From: Enoplolaimus lenunculus
Lineage: Eukaryota > Nematoda > Enoplea > Enoplida > Thoracostomopsidae
Direction of reading: 5' to 3'
DNA: 64,000 bases
Assembly (NCBI GenBank): GCA_030248215.1
Contig: JASANG010002723.1
Span: 1-64,000, forward strand
Part shown: positions 36,101 through 49,400 of the stretch, in pieces
How the letters are laid out: each line of letters begins with the position of its first letter
Numbering within the stretch: the first letter of the stretch is position 1
Translations under genes and position numbers: made by a program
The notes under the pieces: generated by a model
The model's input: the letters and a program-made list of their open reading frames with translations, nothing else
Told to the model about the DNA's origin: nothing
The model's database searches: none

Positions 36101-36599
36101 TGATTCATTAATGCATTACGAGTTCAATCAATTCAGAATTCTGAGTTTCTGAAAGACCAAAATTCAAAGCTCAGGCATCTGAGTGGATTGAACTCATTCT
36201 GAGTTAAAATAAACTCACTCTGTGTAAAAATGATATCACCGAAATTTACAGTGTATTTTCTCACTTTCAACAATTTTTTTAATTTCTCTAACAGATAACA
36301 CCTTCGGAGCCGAATTTTTCTGATTTATATATTAAAATATGCTTGTTCATTCTTACGCGTAGGCTTAGACTTAGCCTTACGAATATGCTCATACTTACTG
36401 TTACGGCCTTGTTCTATGCATTGGCCATGCCCATCGACAGAGTGAGACCAGGGGGTTCAGGTCCCTTTAGATCAATTTTGCGTTTATTGCGCAGAAAAGT
36501 TTTAAACCCGCTTGTAAGTCTTATCAAATCAAAAAGGTACCCTTCCTACAATTCATTTGTTCAAAGGATGCTGAGCAGTCTACGGGCCTTATACAATTA

Positions 36600-36830
36600 C
36601 ACTGTAAATTTCAGTGAGTTGAGTTTACCTCAGAATGAGTTGAATCATTCAGTCTGAGTTAGGACTATCAGACCTCATAATTCTGTGTTAATTCAACACA
36701 TTCTAATTTAATTAATGAGCACTTCCGGAATCGACTCAGTTCAGAGAAAGTTAAAGCTTACTGTTACTAACTCAGAAAAAAACTGACTTTCTGTCTGAGT
36801 TGATTAATTAATTCATTGGAATTTACAGTG
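36600..36830. mobile_element. CACTGTAAATTCC element (family C)
   Basis: Ends are CACTGTAAATTTCAGTGAG and TTCATTGGAATTTACAGTG, inverted. The interior is built of AACTCAGAATGAGTTGAA words on both strands. Other copies are at 38624-38878, 42374-42623 and 42724-42977. Confidence 0.78.
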
Positions 36831-37700
36831 TTGCACTTTTGCACTTGTTTAATATTTTACTGAAAATAACGGCGTAATTCAATAATTTTTGCGATTTGGA
36901 GCCGCAGTTAAAAATAGTAAAGACAAAATTGGCGAGCGAAACGAGTGAGAAGCTAAAGACAATTTTGATGCTGTATCTTAATACAAAATTTTAGTATTAA
37001 ATACATATCTGAAGAAATTAATTCAATGCCAACAAACAATTTTTAAGTTTGGGTTAGTTTTGGAAATATGAACAATATGTCTGTGAAACCGAAAGATCAA
37101 ATCGAGGCGATGCGTTGAATGAAACCTTGCGAGCGAATTGAGCCAGACAACGGCTGAAGTTTTTGCGTTTATACAAATTAAGATACAAAGGCAAACTGCA
37201 AAAATTTATAAGTCAAATTGACTCTCTCCGAAATACGCTCTACAGTACTACACAAAACCGAGTCAAATTCGACTTCGCTGGAGTAAAACGTGCGGCTCAA
37301 TGAGTCTGTTTGGCTCATGTTCCTTTTAATGGTATGCAGTTTTCCGTAGGTGCCATAAAATACAGTAAGCTATAATTAAGGTCATTATTTTCCCTTAAGC
37401 CTAGGCTTAGTTACAGACATATGTTTACGCTGAAGTTAAGACATTGCCTTAGGAACACGATAAATTCCAGTCATGGTGCAACCGGTATTTCGGTTTCGGT
37501 AGGGAAATCCGGTATTTCTCACTATCCGGTTCCGGTAAAAAATCCGGGATTTTTTCACTGGAATTTTCCGGTATTTTCGGTGTAGACAATTTTTGTCATC
37601 CGAAAATTTAAAAAAATGGAATATTATTCTAGCTTATACCTCTAAAATTGTCTGAGCGTGTATTGCCAAAATTTTTAATTTGTATGTTTCCACCGGCTGC

Positions 37701-38239
37701 ATTTGTTTCAGGAGTTTTGCACTCTAAATGTTGTGTTTACAGCATTAAAAGCGATAAAATAGCGTTAAAAGTAAACTTCCGGAAACAAGTGTTTTTTATT
37801 TTCCGGCTCCGGTTCCGGTATTTTTTTAACTTTCCGGTTCCGGTTCGGGTATTTTTACCTTTGCGGTTCCGGTGCCGGTTCCGGTATCTTATAATTCCGG
37901 TTACACCCTGATTCCAGTGAATTGAGCTAAACTCAAAATGAGCTGAATCCACTCAGAAGCTGGAACCCTGATTTATTTGTTTCAGGAGTTTTGCACTCTA
38001 AATGTTGTGTTTACAACATTAAAAGCGATAAAATAGCGTTAAAAGTAAACTTCCGGTAACAAGTGTTTTTTATTTTCCATTTCCGGCTCCGGTTCCGGTA
38101 TTTTTTTAACTTTCCGGTTCGGGTATTTTTACCTTTGCGGTTCCGGTGCCGGTTCCGGTATCTTATAATTCCGGTTACACCCTGATTCCAGTGAATTGAG
38201 CTAAACTCAAAATGAGCTGAATCCACTCAGAAGCTGGAA
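37701..38239. repeat. 274-bp tandem duplication
   Basis: The segment starting ATTTGTTTCAGGAGTTTTGC at 37701 recurs at 37975 and stays nearly identical to 38239, including the TTCCGGTTCCGG block and the ACACCCTGATTCCAGTGAA block. It has a few small length changes. This looks like a recent local duplication. Confidence 0.9.
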
Positions 38240-38623
38240 TCCTGATTTGAGTCTTTCAGAACAACTCAGAACTATGAATTGATTGAACTTATTCTGAGTT
38301 AATTAATCAACTCAACGAAACAAACAAATCAGCTCTCTGGAATGTACAGTGAATAGGAATGTGCTGAGATATAGACTGGTATGCTCGGGAAATAACGCTG
38401 GCTATCTTTATTAGTTTTTCCACGGTTATTGTAACCTAATAAAGATTGTGAACGTACACGAGCATATACATACATTTACATTAATAACAGAAAAATTATG
38501 TAAAAGTAAGTCCGTTAGTTTCTGGTAGTTGGCATAAATATAAATGATGGTTTCAATTTTTTAAAGTTTTCAAAAAACATCCGGAAAGTTAAAATACCGG
38601 AGCTGGATGTCGATTTTTGCATA

Positions 38624-38878
38624 CACTGCAAATTCCAATGAGTTGACTAAACAACTCAACTAGTACTTAGGTTAGTTATCTCTTAGTTAACAGTAGTAAA
38701 CATCAACTCACTCTAACTTTAGCGGATTCTACACTGAGTTGAGTTTATTACGAATGCGTTCATTAATTAACTTAGAATGAATTGAATTAACTCAGTATTT
38801 TGAGTTCTGATGGTCCTAACTGAAACTGAGTGATTCAATTCACTCTGAGTTAAAATCAACTCAATGGAATTGACAGAG
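38624..38878. mobile_element. CACTGTAAATTCC element (family C) with TA duplication
   Basis: CACTGCAAATTCCAATGAG to GGAATTGACAGAG, flanked by TA on both sides. Confidence 0.75.
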
Positions 38879-40013
38879 TATACATTTATATATTTGATAC
38901 ATTTTTACGCAATAGAAGACAGTTTTAGGCTTCAACAGTGTTCAATTGGCAATATCTGCAAAACATGTAAATTGTTTTATTCATGCATGCAAGTTTTAGC
39001 TATAGGAAATCCATATAAATTGAGTAAAAGTAACCGAAACGGATAACGATCAAAATAACGGAAACGAAATACAGAAATTAAAGTGTAAAAGATTCAAAGA
39101 TGCTTTATATTTTTGCCAACACACTTGCGGCCTACAAATATCCAAAGGGCTTTCTAAAATTTCTTACAGAAAATAACGGATGCACCGCAATTTGTAATTT
39201 TTTAGATTTTGGATAAATTTGGTAATCTTTATTTCATACCGAAAAATTGCAGCATATTTGTAATAAAAAATTGCAAGATACATGCGTAATTTAAAACTTA
39301 TAATGAGAAATTGCGGTATATAAACACGCGTTATTCTTAATAAATTTTGAGCACAAAAATAACAAAATTTTAGGTATTTCTATTTACGGAAACAGAAACG
39401 CAAACGAACACTGCTTTTTACCGGAAACAGGATATCCGGTTACACCCAGCTGAAACCTAATTATGTAATGAGAATTGTTGAAAAATTGAGTTTTCAAACA
39501 ATTTTTCCTAGAAATCTGCAGACGGTAACCAAAATGCTTTCATTCTGGAAAAGGTTAAAGTGCTAACGACAATATTAACTGTATAGCATATTGATGCCAA
39601 CATATTTACGAAAAAATGATATTGTCTTATCAAAATCACAGCAAATATACAATCGAGTAAACTAGGACAACACAGGTTATATACAGCGCGAAGTGTACCA
39701 GACACGACTACTTAAAACAAAATTAAAATATTTCTAATAGCGTTCTCGAATTTTAAAATGATTTTCAGTCAAGCAGAAGAGTGAGGAACAATTTTTTCAA
39801 TGTTTTTCATATTTGCATATTATTGTTTCTATACTGTCCGGTGACAGACGGAACCGGATACTACTGAAATTATTAATAAGCTTATCATCACGTCAGACCT
39901 GATGGCAGCTCACCTTGTGAGAGGGGCCAGAATTTTTCCAGGAGGAGCTCAGTCTCCCCTGCCCCAGTGGGTACGGGCTGGGATCATATTTTTACTTTAA
40001 AAGTGGTCTGATT

Positions 40014-40696
40014 ATGCGGGGTTCACGTTATAACTGAAGCAATCTGGAACACGTTTTGTCCCTATTGCAACAGCGGGTAATATTTTGGTTGCGCGTGAAA
40101 CTGTTATCAAATTTAAAATATTTGAATTATCTGTTATTTTGATGTGACATTCCCTGTTTGTAGGGCAATATCGTATGATATTCGAAATATTGTCTGCCAA
40201 TATCATATCATATGTTTGAAAACGTCTGCAAGATTGTGGTAAACTAGCCAGAGTGTCTTGTAGAATGTCAAATGATACTAAAATTTGAAAATTGAATTAT
40301 TTGTACAAAGGAGTATATTTAGGGAAACTTTCACCAGAAATGCAAAAATAGAAGCTATTTTAACATTCGTTATTATTTAATGACACATTATCTAACACTA
40401 ACTGTTTACAAGTGTTTTAGTACGCGCAAATTACATTGTCCTGCATAATGAACATATGATATTTTACAGAATTTTGGAATATCATATGATATTCGTACAA
40501 ATGTCCAGTGATATCATCTGACATATAACGATTTGTATGCGATGATCACTTGAGATCAGGAGTTTGCAAGCCAATGACATGTGGCATTCACATTTTATCC
40601 CCATATCCGCTATTTATATCACAAAATTTTATCTTGTCGAATCAACATGAAACAAAACGTGTTCCGGACTGCCCAGTTATAACGTGAATCCCGCAT
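40014..40696. mobile_element. GCGGGRTTCACG palindrome-rich inverted-repeat element (family D)
   Basis: ATGCGGGGTTCACGTTATAAC at the left is inverted against GTTATAACGTGAATCCCGCAT at the right. Inside are several copies of the palindrome AATATCATATGATATT and relatives. Non-coding, 683 bp. Confidence 0.85.
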
Positions 40697-40821
40697 TATA
40701 TTTATAACCCAAATTGCAAAAAACAACCAGTTATTGCGGTTTATTTTTAAGGTGTAAATTATCTTGTTTTCGCTATATATTTGAAAACTTAATTATTTGA
40801 TACTATGCTAATTATACTTAC

Positions 40822-40920
40822 ACTTTTAGATATTAAATTGACAAACTTTTCCAATTTTAGCAAATTATGAATTGTTTGCGTGGTACGAAACATAGTTTTT
40901 GTTGGAATAAATTCAGCCAT
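40822..40920 (-). CDS. Candidate first coding exon of an unidentified gene
   Basis: ATG at 40920 in a good context (TTTATCATGG), 33 codons, then a consensus donor (AAAAGT|GTAAGTATAA). The peptide begins MAEFIPTKTMFRTTQ and is helix-like (HNLLKLEKFVNLI). No later exon was found with confidence. A phase-compatible open stretch begins at about 39660 after TGTTGTCCTAG but has only a weak donor. The family is not recognised. Confidence 0.4.
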
Positions 40921-41044
40921 GATAAAAGTTAAATCCATCTTGAGTAACGATTCTGTAACTTTGTCAGCAAACAGAAAACAGCGAATATATAGAACACTAA
41001 AGTTGAAACAAAAATTACATAACGCACAAACGTTGTCAAGGTTT

Positions 41045-41440
41045 TAAAGCAAAAACGTGCACATACAACTTGCATGTGCAAGTTTGATAAGGAAACAACT
41101 TTGAAGTTCGCGCAGCTGCAACTTATTCACTGAATTCATGCTATTAAATTTCATTCGCACGTGTGAGTCGCGGTTGAGTGGCTTGATTTCATTGCAGCCA
41201 CATTGTGATTGGTTAATCGGAAAGCAGGTTGTTAGCGCTTTTGAATTTTTTCAAAATTTTTTGAAGTTATTCAAGAAGCTTGAATTAGTTCAAATATCAA
41301 ACTTGTTTGATATTATTTCGCAGTCCGCGGCGATGGTGGCCGAACAAGTTTTGATCATTTGTCGGATTAAAAACATTTATATTTAGTTTTATTACAGTTG
41401 ACTGCAACACTGCAAAAACTTGCACGCGTGAATAAGGCTT
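41045..41440. mobile_element. CACGTGCAAGTT element (family G)
   Basis: Has CTTGCATGTGCAAGTTTGATAAGG at the left and CTTGCACGCGTGAATAAGGC at the right. A related element at 43160-43425 starts GCCTTATTCACACGTGCAAG. Both contain AACTTGCAGCTGCAAGTT-like palindromes. Confidence 0.55.
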
Positions 41441-42373
41441 AATCTAGTAAGATATGACGAATTGGTCTAGGGCTTAAAAATAATTGTAACAAGTAAATTA
41501 TGCAACTAAACGCTGTTTAAATGAGAAAAATGCACCAACGCGCGTTGTGTTTTTTGCCGACCCCTCATTATTCAGGATAACGCCGCAGTTAAAATGCGAA
41601 TAAACCGTAGCTAAGAATTTCAGATGCCGTAAACATATAAACAGTATTTTTAGACCTTACACAATAACGTTGTTTTCGATGCATTGAGGAAAACGCCCAC
41701 TCAGAATTGAAGGGGTCGAGCAATTTCCTCGTGGTTTAGCTGTTGTATTTTGCTTTTTGTCATCATATACATTAGTAATGCGAGAACATGTACCATACGT
41801 ATTTTGGGCATCGTTTCAGCAACGTTATAATTTCATGCAAACAAACGGAACAAACTAAATACTGTAACAACAGACAAAATTGGAAAGTGCTGAATTATTA
41901 AATTAGCTGGTACCACTAGCCGATCCGAAGGAAAGTGGGAGGCGGAATCGTTAGACATTTTTTGTGATATATAATTGCCAGACATTTACATTTTCCTGTG
42001 AAAAATGATAAGGTTTCCCTACGTTATGCAGTAAAAATTGAGTTTCATAGCATTTGCCAGCCCGCCGGCCACTGTCAAAAATTTCTTGATCCGCTTGTGG
42101 TTGTTTACAAACGTTGGAACTTACTTTAACAAGTTTACAACATTAGTCAGTCATATAACTTCATATGTAGATATGTTTAGCTTAAACCGTTTTCACTGCA
42201 GAAATTGCGGTTTGTGTCAACACAAATATGATTTCAATTAGTGAAATTACTGATGCTCCCAGAAAAAATATTGCTATTTTTCCACAATCAGTAAACAATG
42301 AAGCAATCTGAAAAAAAATCGAAATATACCATTTTTAAAATAAAGGGTTAACGCAAATCTCGCGGCAAAGCAG

Positions 42374-42623
42374 CACAGTAAATTCCAATAAGTTGATTAA
42401 TTAATTAATTAAGAGAGAATTAGTTATTACTGGTTATTTCTGAGTTAATAACAGTAAACATTAACTGTACTCTGAGTTGACTTATGGGTTAGTTGATTAA
42501 TTAACTCAGAATGAATTAAACCAATACCGAATTGTAAGTTGTGAAAGACCTAATTTAAAGCGCAGAACTCTGATCGGATTCAACTCATTCTGTGTTAAAA
42601 CCAACTTACTGAAATTTACAGTG
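42374..42623. mobile_element. CACTGTAAATTCC element (family C)
   Basis: CACAGTAAATTCCAATAAG to CTGAAATTTACAGTG, inverted ends. Confidence 0.75.
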
Positions 42624-42723
42624 AGATTAAATTAGTAGTTTGTTTTAGCGGAAAGTTGTGCCATCCGGTTAAGACAAAATTCAGAAGGCACCCCTATGAG
42701 AATATTTATATTATTTCGTTTTT

Positions 42724-42977
42724 CACTGTAAATTCCAGTGAGTTGATTTTAAGTGAGAATGAGTTGAATCTATTCAGAAACCTGAGCTCTGAATTATATT
42801 TTTCAGAACTCAAAATTCTGAATTGTTTGAACTCATTCCTATGTTAACTGATCAACTCACCGGGAATGAAATCAGCTCAGAGCGAGTTAATAATGTATCA
42901 TGTTATTAACTTAGAAGTAACCGGAAATGACTAATTTGTCTCTCAGTTGATTGATCAACTCATCGGAATTTACAGTG
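42724..42977. mobile_element. CACTGTAAATTCC element (family C)
   Basis: CACTGTAAATTCCAGTGAG to ATCGGAATTTACAGTG. Adjacent to the copy at 42374 with about 100 bp between. Confidence 0.78.
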
Positions 42978-43426
42978 TTGTTAACTTTCAACTTCAAAGG
43001 GTAAATCTAAACCATTGGTAGGCAACGCTTAAATGGAATGTCAGCAGACCATGCGTAGCCGAAGCTGGAACAGTTTGAATTCAAAAATTTCAACAATTAT
43101 TTGTGAAGCGTTGCAAAAGATTTATGTTTTAATATTTAGGAATCTGCAACTTCTAACATAAAGCCTTATTCACACGTGCAAGTTCTTGTTGCGAGAACTT
43201 GCAGCTGCAACTTACACTTGCAAGTTTTGTCTAAAATCCCGTTCGAAAAACGTGAAGCTGCAAGTAATTCAGTACAAATACTAGATAGGAATCATTTCAC
43301 ATGTGGGAAAAACCATGCAAGTTCACTGAATGTATTGCAGTCGGTTTCTCATTGGCTGATGAAAAAGATTTGTTTTCAGCGCAATTTGCAGCTGCAAGTT
43401 CTCGCATCAAAAACTCATGGTCTTAC

Positions 43427-46400
43427 CGATTCCAAACGCTCCTCGGTGACATATCCAGATGCATACATCGAATAATATAGTTTCACTTCCGTTCGATATC
43501 TAAAATGGTATCATGACATTTCGTAACCCAACAACTCATCGACCGAAAACTTGTAATCCGGAATGTTGTCGGCAAGATTAGGCTAAAGGTTTACAATTAG
43601 GCTTAGGATTATGATTGGGCTCAGACTTTTTTAGAAGACAAATTTCAAATGTTATATTGCTAACTAGTGATTGATGCTACAGTCGTCTAATAGTTACGAG
43701 CGTAGCAGTAAAAATTAAAATTGTGTTTATGCTTATTCGCTTTAGCGTTTCAGGTATTCAAAACAAAGTTAAACAGAGTTAAAATTTTTAACCTCTTAAC
43801 AGTAATCGTACCTACGGTATTAAAAAGAAGCGGTCTGTTCGGTTATCCCTCAGCAGGCGTTTGCACAAAAATGGTTTGATTTTGAAAGGTTTTGCATATT
43901 CGAGCTTCTCATGATCTCCCCTGATCATTCAACGCCCAAATTTGATTTTAGAAAAATTCGATTTTTAAGGTCGCGATGTCCCTCCTTGGGACCCAGACCC
44001 AAAAATTTATTGTTATCCAAAAGCTAGACAAATTATATATATATGAAGAAATTATTTTAAATTTTTAAACAATGTTTTTATACGTTAAATAATATATACC
44101 GCACCGTGTTTAACAATTGCACCACGTATACATAGTACTGAATCACCACAAGACGTGAGAACCCCCTCGGGCTCGAGCGTCAAGCTCCTATAGCTGAGTG
44201 GTGATGGTATACGCCTCCCACTCCAGTCACTGGAGTTCGAACTCTAGCAAAAAAGTAGGTCTCAAGGGATATAGAATATATTCATGTGAGAAAGGTTTAA
44301 TAAACAGTTTTTATAAAATTTATATATATTTATATATACAGATATATATAAACCCAACGATTTTTAGGCAAACGTCGACTGAGGGGTAACGACTTACTTG
44401 TTCTGACAGGCAACTCCGTTCGCTTGAGTTCGATCATCCTAAAAAATGTCGAAAATAATTTGCGACTCTTGTAGCTTTTCCGTACGTTTAAAATTATAGC
44501 TTATACTTAATTAGGTTTAGAAAAGCAATTACGCAATGGCAGTTCGAAAGTAAAACAGCCTGGCCTCAGCCTACCCCGAAAAAGAATCAAAACCAAAATT
44601 TTGTATTAAGATTTAAAACTAAAATGACGCTGAGCTTCTTGCTCGCTTCGCTTGGCAGTTTCGTTTCACTGTTATATGAAAGCGGACCGCCCGCTTTGAA
44701 AATCCCTCCTGGATCCGCCACTTGGTATAAATACGTATGGCAAAGCTTTAGTCTGAGCCTAAGCCTTAAACTTAAATTCGGAAATTCGGGGTAAAGCGTA
44801 CAAGAGCCAAATTTACGAGTAGAATCCTATAGATTTAGGTTTAAACAAACACTGTTCCTTTGAAAGACGTTGTGGTTAAGTTTTATGTTCATCGGTAATT
44901 TTTAGCTATGAATTATGTCCAGGCTTTTAAAAAATACTCTATCGTACTTTAACGCTTAACGGTTTTAAGCTTCTGAAAATTAATTATTTTGTTTTGGAAA
45001 AATTGAAATGTCAAACTGATAACATTTTGCCAATGTCAACTAAGTAAGAAACCAATGTGTATGACTAAAACTTAAACCTAAATGACATAAGCAAGCGTTT
45101 GAGATTATGTTTTTGTTATGCCTAAGCCTAAGCTTAAAACTAGGCCTACGCACCCCTAAATGTTATAAAAAGCTTACAGGAGCTAAAGAACCAACTGTAA
45201 AAGTGGTGACACGGAACAACGGTTTAGAAGCATTTATATTGTCCCAGTCCCTTATACTGAACAGGGCCGCAACAGCAGTATAAGGCATTTCCCTATGAAT
45301 AAGCCAAACGTAAGCCTACACCTAGGCAAAAAAATTAGTCTAAAGCTTAAGCTTACTATATTGCAGTCCCGCAGAAAAACGTTGCAACCCTTCATCGTTC
45401 ATATGGGCGTTTGCTAAAAAGATTTTTAAAAACAACTGCGATGCTAGAATTTCGAAATAACCAATAATATTTTAAGCTGTAAAAAATACCTTTTGCAAAA
45501 ACTAAACTTACGCTTCCAGAAGTCGAAAGTGGAGTCGCTGATGATGTAACGGCAAAATGGTTTGTTCTTAAATTAAAACGCCCGAATTACAATTTGTACA
45601 CTTTGAAATACCCAGCTTCGCGAATTAGGTTCCCGTTTGTTGCTTGAAAGACAGCTAATTGAAATGTTTTCTATTATACTTTTGTTGTAAACCATATACT
45701 CATACAGCAATAACTGTTCAGGCCAAAGTATAGAACGGGGCCGTAAAAGTAGTACAAGCATATAAACTAATCCTAAGCCAAAGCCTATTAGTCTACGAGC
45801 AAGATTAACTTATAAGCCTAAGCCTAAGCAAAAAATTAGTGTTAAGCTTAAGCTTACTCTATTGATACAGTCTTGCAAGAAAAACGTTCCACCCCTGATG
45901 TTTACATCGGCCACATTTTAAAAGAAACAGTGGTTGTACATCCATATATGATCGATTCTTTTGTCATCTTCGTAAAACCGATACAGTTCATCGAATCCAA
46001 AGCTAAATAGACGGATTTTACCATCCAATTATATCTCAAATGCCGTTTACGGTGACGCTATCCTTGTCGTGTAGTGCCCGACGGCGCTGAGTGTAAAAAA
46101 ATTGCAAATTGTTCTGGTATGCCATATGCCAAATCACACACGTTACTGTACGGAGCCGGCCGGCTGCGGACGGCGTTAAATTGCTCAAACAGTATAGCGC
46201 TATGCCTAGTCTGACCAACAGTGGATGATCACGGACAACAGTATGCAACTGTCGGATTTCGCGTGGCTCAAAAAGTACCACCATGCGTTGCATTTTGGAA
46301 GTACCTCCCCCTTATTTAACCCTTTCTCATATGAATATTTTCTATTTCCCCTGAGACCTACTTTTATGCTAGGATTCGAACTCCAGTGACTGGAGTGGGA

Positions 46401-49400
46401 GGCGTATACCATCACTACTCAGCTATAGGAGCTTGACGCTCGAGCCCGAGGGGGCTCTCACGTCTTGTGGTGATTTAGTACTATGTATACGTGTTGCAAT
46501 TGTTAAACACGATGCGATATATATTATGTAACGTATATGCACTGCGCTGAGTTGCCTATAAGCAACTCAATGTGAGAAGGGGTTAAAGGGTAGTCAATGT
46601 CCCGTGACATAATATTCTGTAGTTTTTAGATTATATACTGAGTACTTTTGGCATGGTATACTAGGTATTTCTTTCGTTCTGTGCAAATTTCAACCCCCCC
46701 TCCAAATAAGGATGGTTCGTCACAAAACGCACCGTGCGCTAATAGTACATTATTTTGTACACACAATGTACACAGTTGCACACTCTTGTTATGTTATAAA
46801 TCAGCCACTCTTTGTCTTACGTACTTGTAAAAACTTTAATCTTACCGGCATCTTTGACGACAGTCGAATTGCGCTCCTGTCATGTTGCGCTGTATTTTTT
46901 CGACGCACGGATCTGAAACAAAAGTTGAAAGCTGACTGATAATTTTAATTTCAATAAAAATACAAATTGTCCAAAAAATGAAAACTAAAAAATTGTCACT
47001 GAATAAATTCAATGCTTGTCGAAATACGAAGTTGCAGATTGTGTAACCAATCAAGACATTATTTAAGTCTATTCGCTAGCCGAACTCGTCGGAAATTTTT
47101 TGTGATGAAATGGTATGGTCGCTACCTTACAATTTTTCCCCTCGAAAATGGTTTGGTAATAAATTGATAAGTTCTTTTCGGTACAAATTTTCCCTCGCAA
47201 TATTTTGTAATGAACAAAAGTGTACTTGAAAAGTATTTCTGTTTTAACAGAACATTTTTCGGCAAAACTCGGCTTACACCTCAATCTGTTCTTGCCAAAG
47301 GCTTGAGGTACTGGTAAATTTAGTCTGGAGCCCAGGCAAATGTCAACGACTGAAAACGAGACTAAGTGTGAGACAATAGAATGTACCCGCAGTTAAGACT
47401 ACTGGCTTGCAGCGTTCCAACAGGAACCACATAGCACTGGAAGCAGGAACAGGAATTGAACTTTTGCAGGAATTCCAGCCGAATTAAGAATTGCTGTGGA
47501 TCCATGCCGGCTAGCGTCCACAAATATAGTCTATAGACTCGAAGTCTGTTTTCTGCTGTTTGGAAACTGGTATTTGTTTACTTCCTCCAACACTAGTGTT
47601 CATTTAATACAAGGTAATAAATGTTAACCTACACTACAAAATTGTACGTTATTTTCCTAAGCCGAAGCCTAAGCTTAAAAGTGTTACGAAAGTGCGTTGG
47701 AAGTGTTTGACCTTGTAACATTTATTACTGACAATTGTCGGCAATTTTATTAGTTTCTGTTATGGTTTTCTTCACATTCAAAAAACTTTACAATCATTCA
47801 AATCGCAGGGTCGAAATCGATCTGGCGGATACGGAACTGTCGGACTGGCGCATTTGCAAACGTCCAGTATTTGTTGCTGCTCGTAACTTTTGACGCATCC
47901 CTGAAATTTTGTCATAAAAAGTTGTTTTTAAAGCACAAAATGCGAACATTTACAAACGACAGAAGTAAAAAGGTCGGGGAAATATTGAAATTTATGACGC
48001 CTTTAACAGGAGGGTAACAGTAGTATAAGCATATTCCTAAGCCTAAGCCTAAGCCTAAGCATAAAAATGAGCTTATACTTACGCTTAATTCAAAGCTAAA
48101 AGCCTACGCCTAAGCAAAAAATAAAATCTGATTCATAAGATTACACTATTGCAGTCTCGCGAACCGTTCCTGATTTTTACATCGGCCACTGTGTGAAGAA
48201 CCTATTGCATGTTAGCAAATCGTTTTCAAACAGAAAAGCATCTGCTTTGTATAGCAAACTGCCATTGAGCGCAGGACAAATCAAATGCAAAAAAATGTGC
48301 TGAATTTCAAAGCTCACCATTCACTAGTTCAAAAGTTACAAGACCTATCACGAACTGTCGATATGGTCGACAGATATTAACGAGAATGGCAAAAATGGTA
48401 ACTCGTATACCAAAGTGATTAAATTTAATGCCCAATCAAAGTTAAGTCCTTGGCGTCGTCAAATATGCTAATATTTACTAAAATATTACCTGTCTGTGAA
48501 AGCAATGACTTTTAAAACAGTGTTTTGTTAGTAAAAACAGAACAGTTGAATAATTTTGCAAAATATGATTTGTAGAGAAGCTTCAGGTTCAAACCCGTGA
48601 CGATCTTTTACAAATATAATGAATTTTCAACAGGGCACAAGTATTGTTTATACCATTCACTCATAGAGTATACTATGAGTAACTAAATACAATAATGTAC
48701 GAGCAATACACACACTGTGAGCAGTGTTTAACATTTATAACATATATGTGCAGTGCAAAATCTCAACAAGATGTGAGACCCTACTTGGGCCCGAGCGTCA
48801 AGATCCTATAGCTCAGTGGTCATCGTAAACGCCTTCCACCCGTGAGACTGGGGTTCGAATCTTACCTTGAAATTGCATCTCATTTGAAATTGAAAATATT
48901 CATGTTTGAAAGGGTTGATGAAAAAATTCTTACTTAGGATCTATAACCCTTTCACTCATAGAGTATACTATGAGCAACTAAATACAATAATGTACGAGCA
49001 ATACAAACACTGTGAGCAGTGTTTAACATTTATAACATATATGTGCAGTGCAAAATCTCAACAGGACGTGAGAGCCTACTTGGGCTCGAGCGTCAAGCTC
49101 CTATAGCTCAGTGGTCATCGTAAACGCCTTCAACCCGTGAGACTGGGGATCGAATTTTACCTTGAAATTGCATCCCATTTGAAATTGAAAATATTCATGT
49201 GAGAAAGGGTTAAGGCTGGCGCTGTAATTTTTGACTATTTTAATGTTGGTCGGTGTTATCAGGCACTGTACAGCAACGGATTTTTATTGGTGCATAGAAC
49301 CGCATCCGCACGACAAGCATAGTACCATCCATAATAAGCCATAGTTAAAAATTGGTTGATGCAAAATTTATATTATTTAATTGCTTTTACGGTGTCAGAT

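Larger units (their letters stand above)
33127..40820. other. Long gene-poor region filled with small inverted-repeat elements
   Basis: CACTGTAAATTCC elements are at about 33577-33699, 35979-36253, 36600-36830 and 38624-38878. A TTAGGC-family element is at 34578-34793 and another core near 36350. GGTTCCGG-rich repeats are at 37440-38240. No confident host exon was seen apart from the start exon just above 40820. Confidence 0.5.

Noticed and set aside
36343-36657. 104-codon plus frame with a hydrophobic stretch
   Set aside because: Built from a TTAGGC element, a GTAGCCAGCTCA-type repeat and a CACTGTAAATTCC element.
45591-45654. Segment starting CLSSNKREPN as the channel exon after 46846
   Set aside because: Phase fits but it lacks the expected pattern; 44398-44438 has better splice sites.
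46036-46293. 85-codon minus frame in a channel intron
   Set aside because: No channel motif, no splice borders; probably part of an unclassified repeat.
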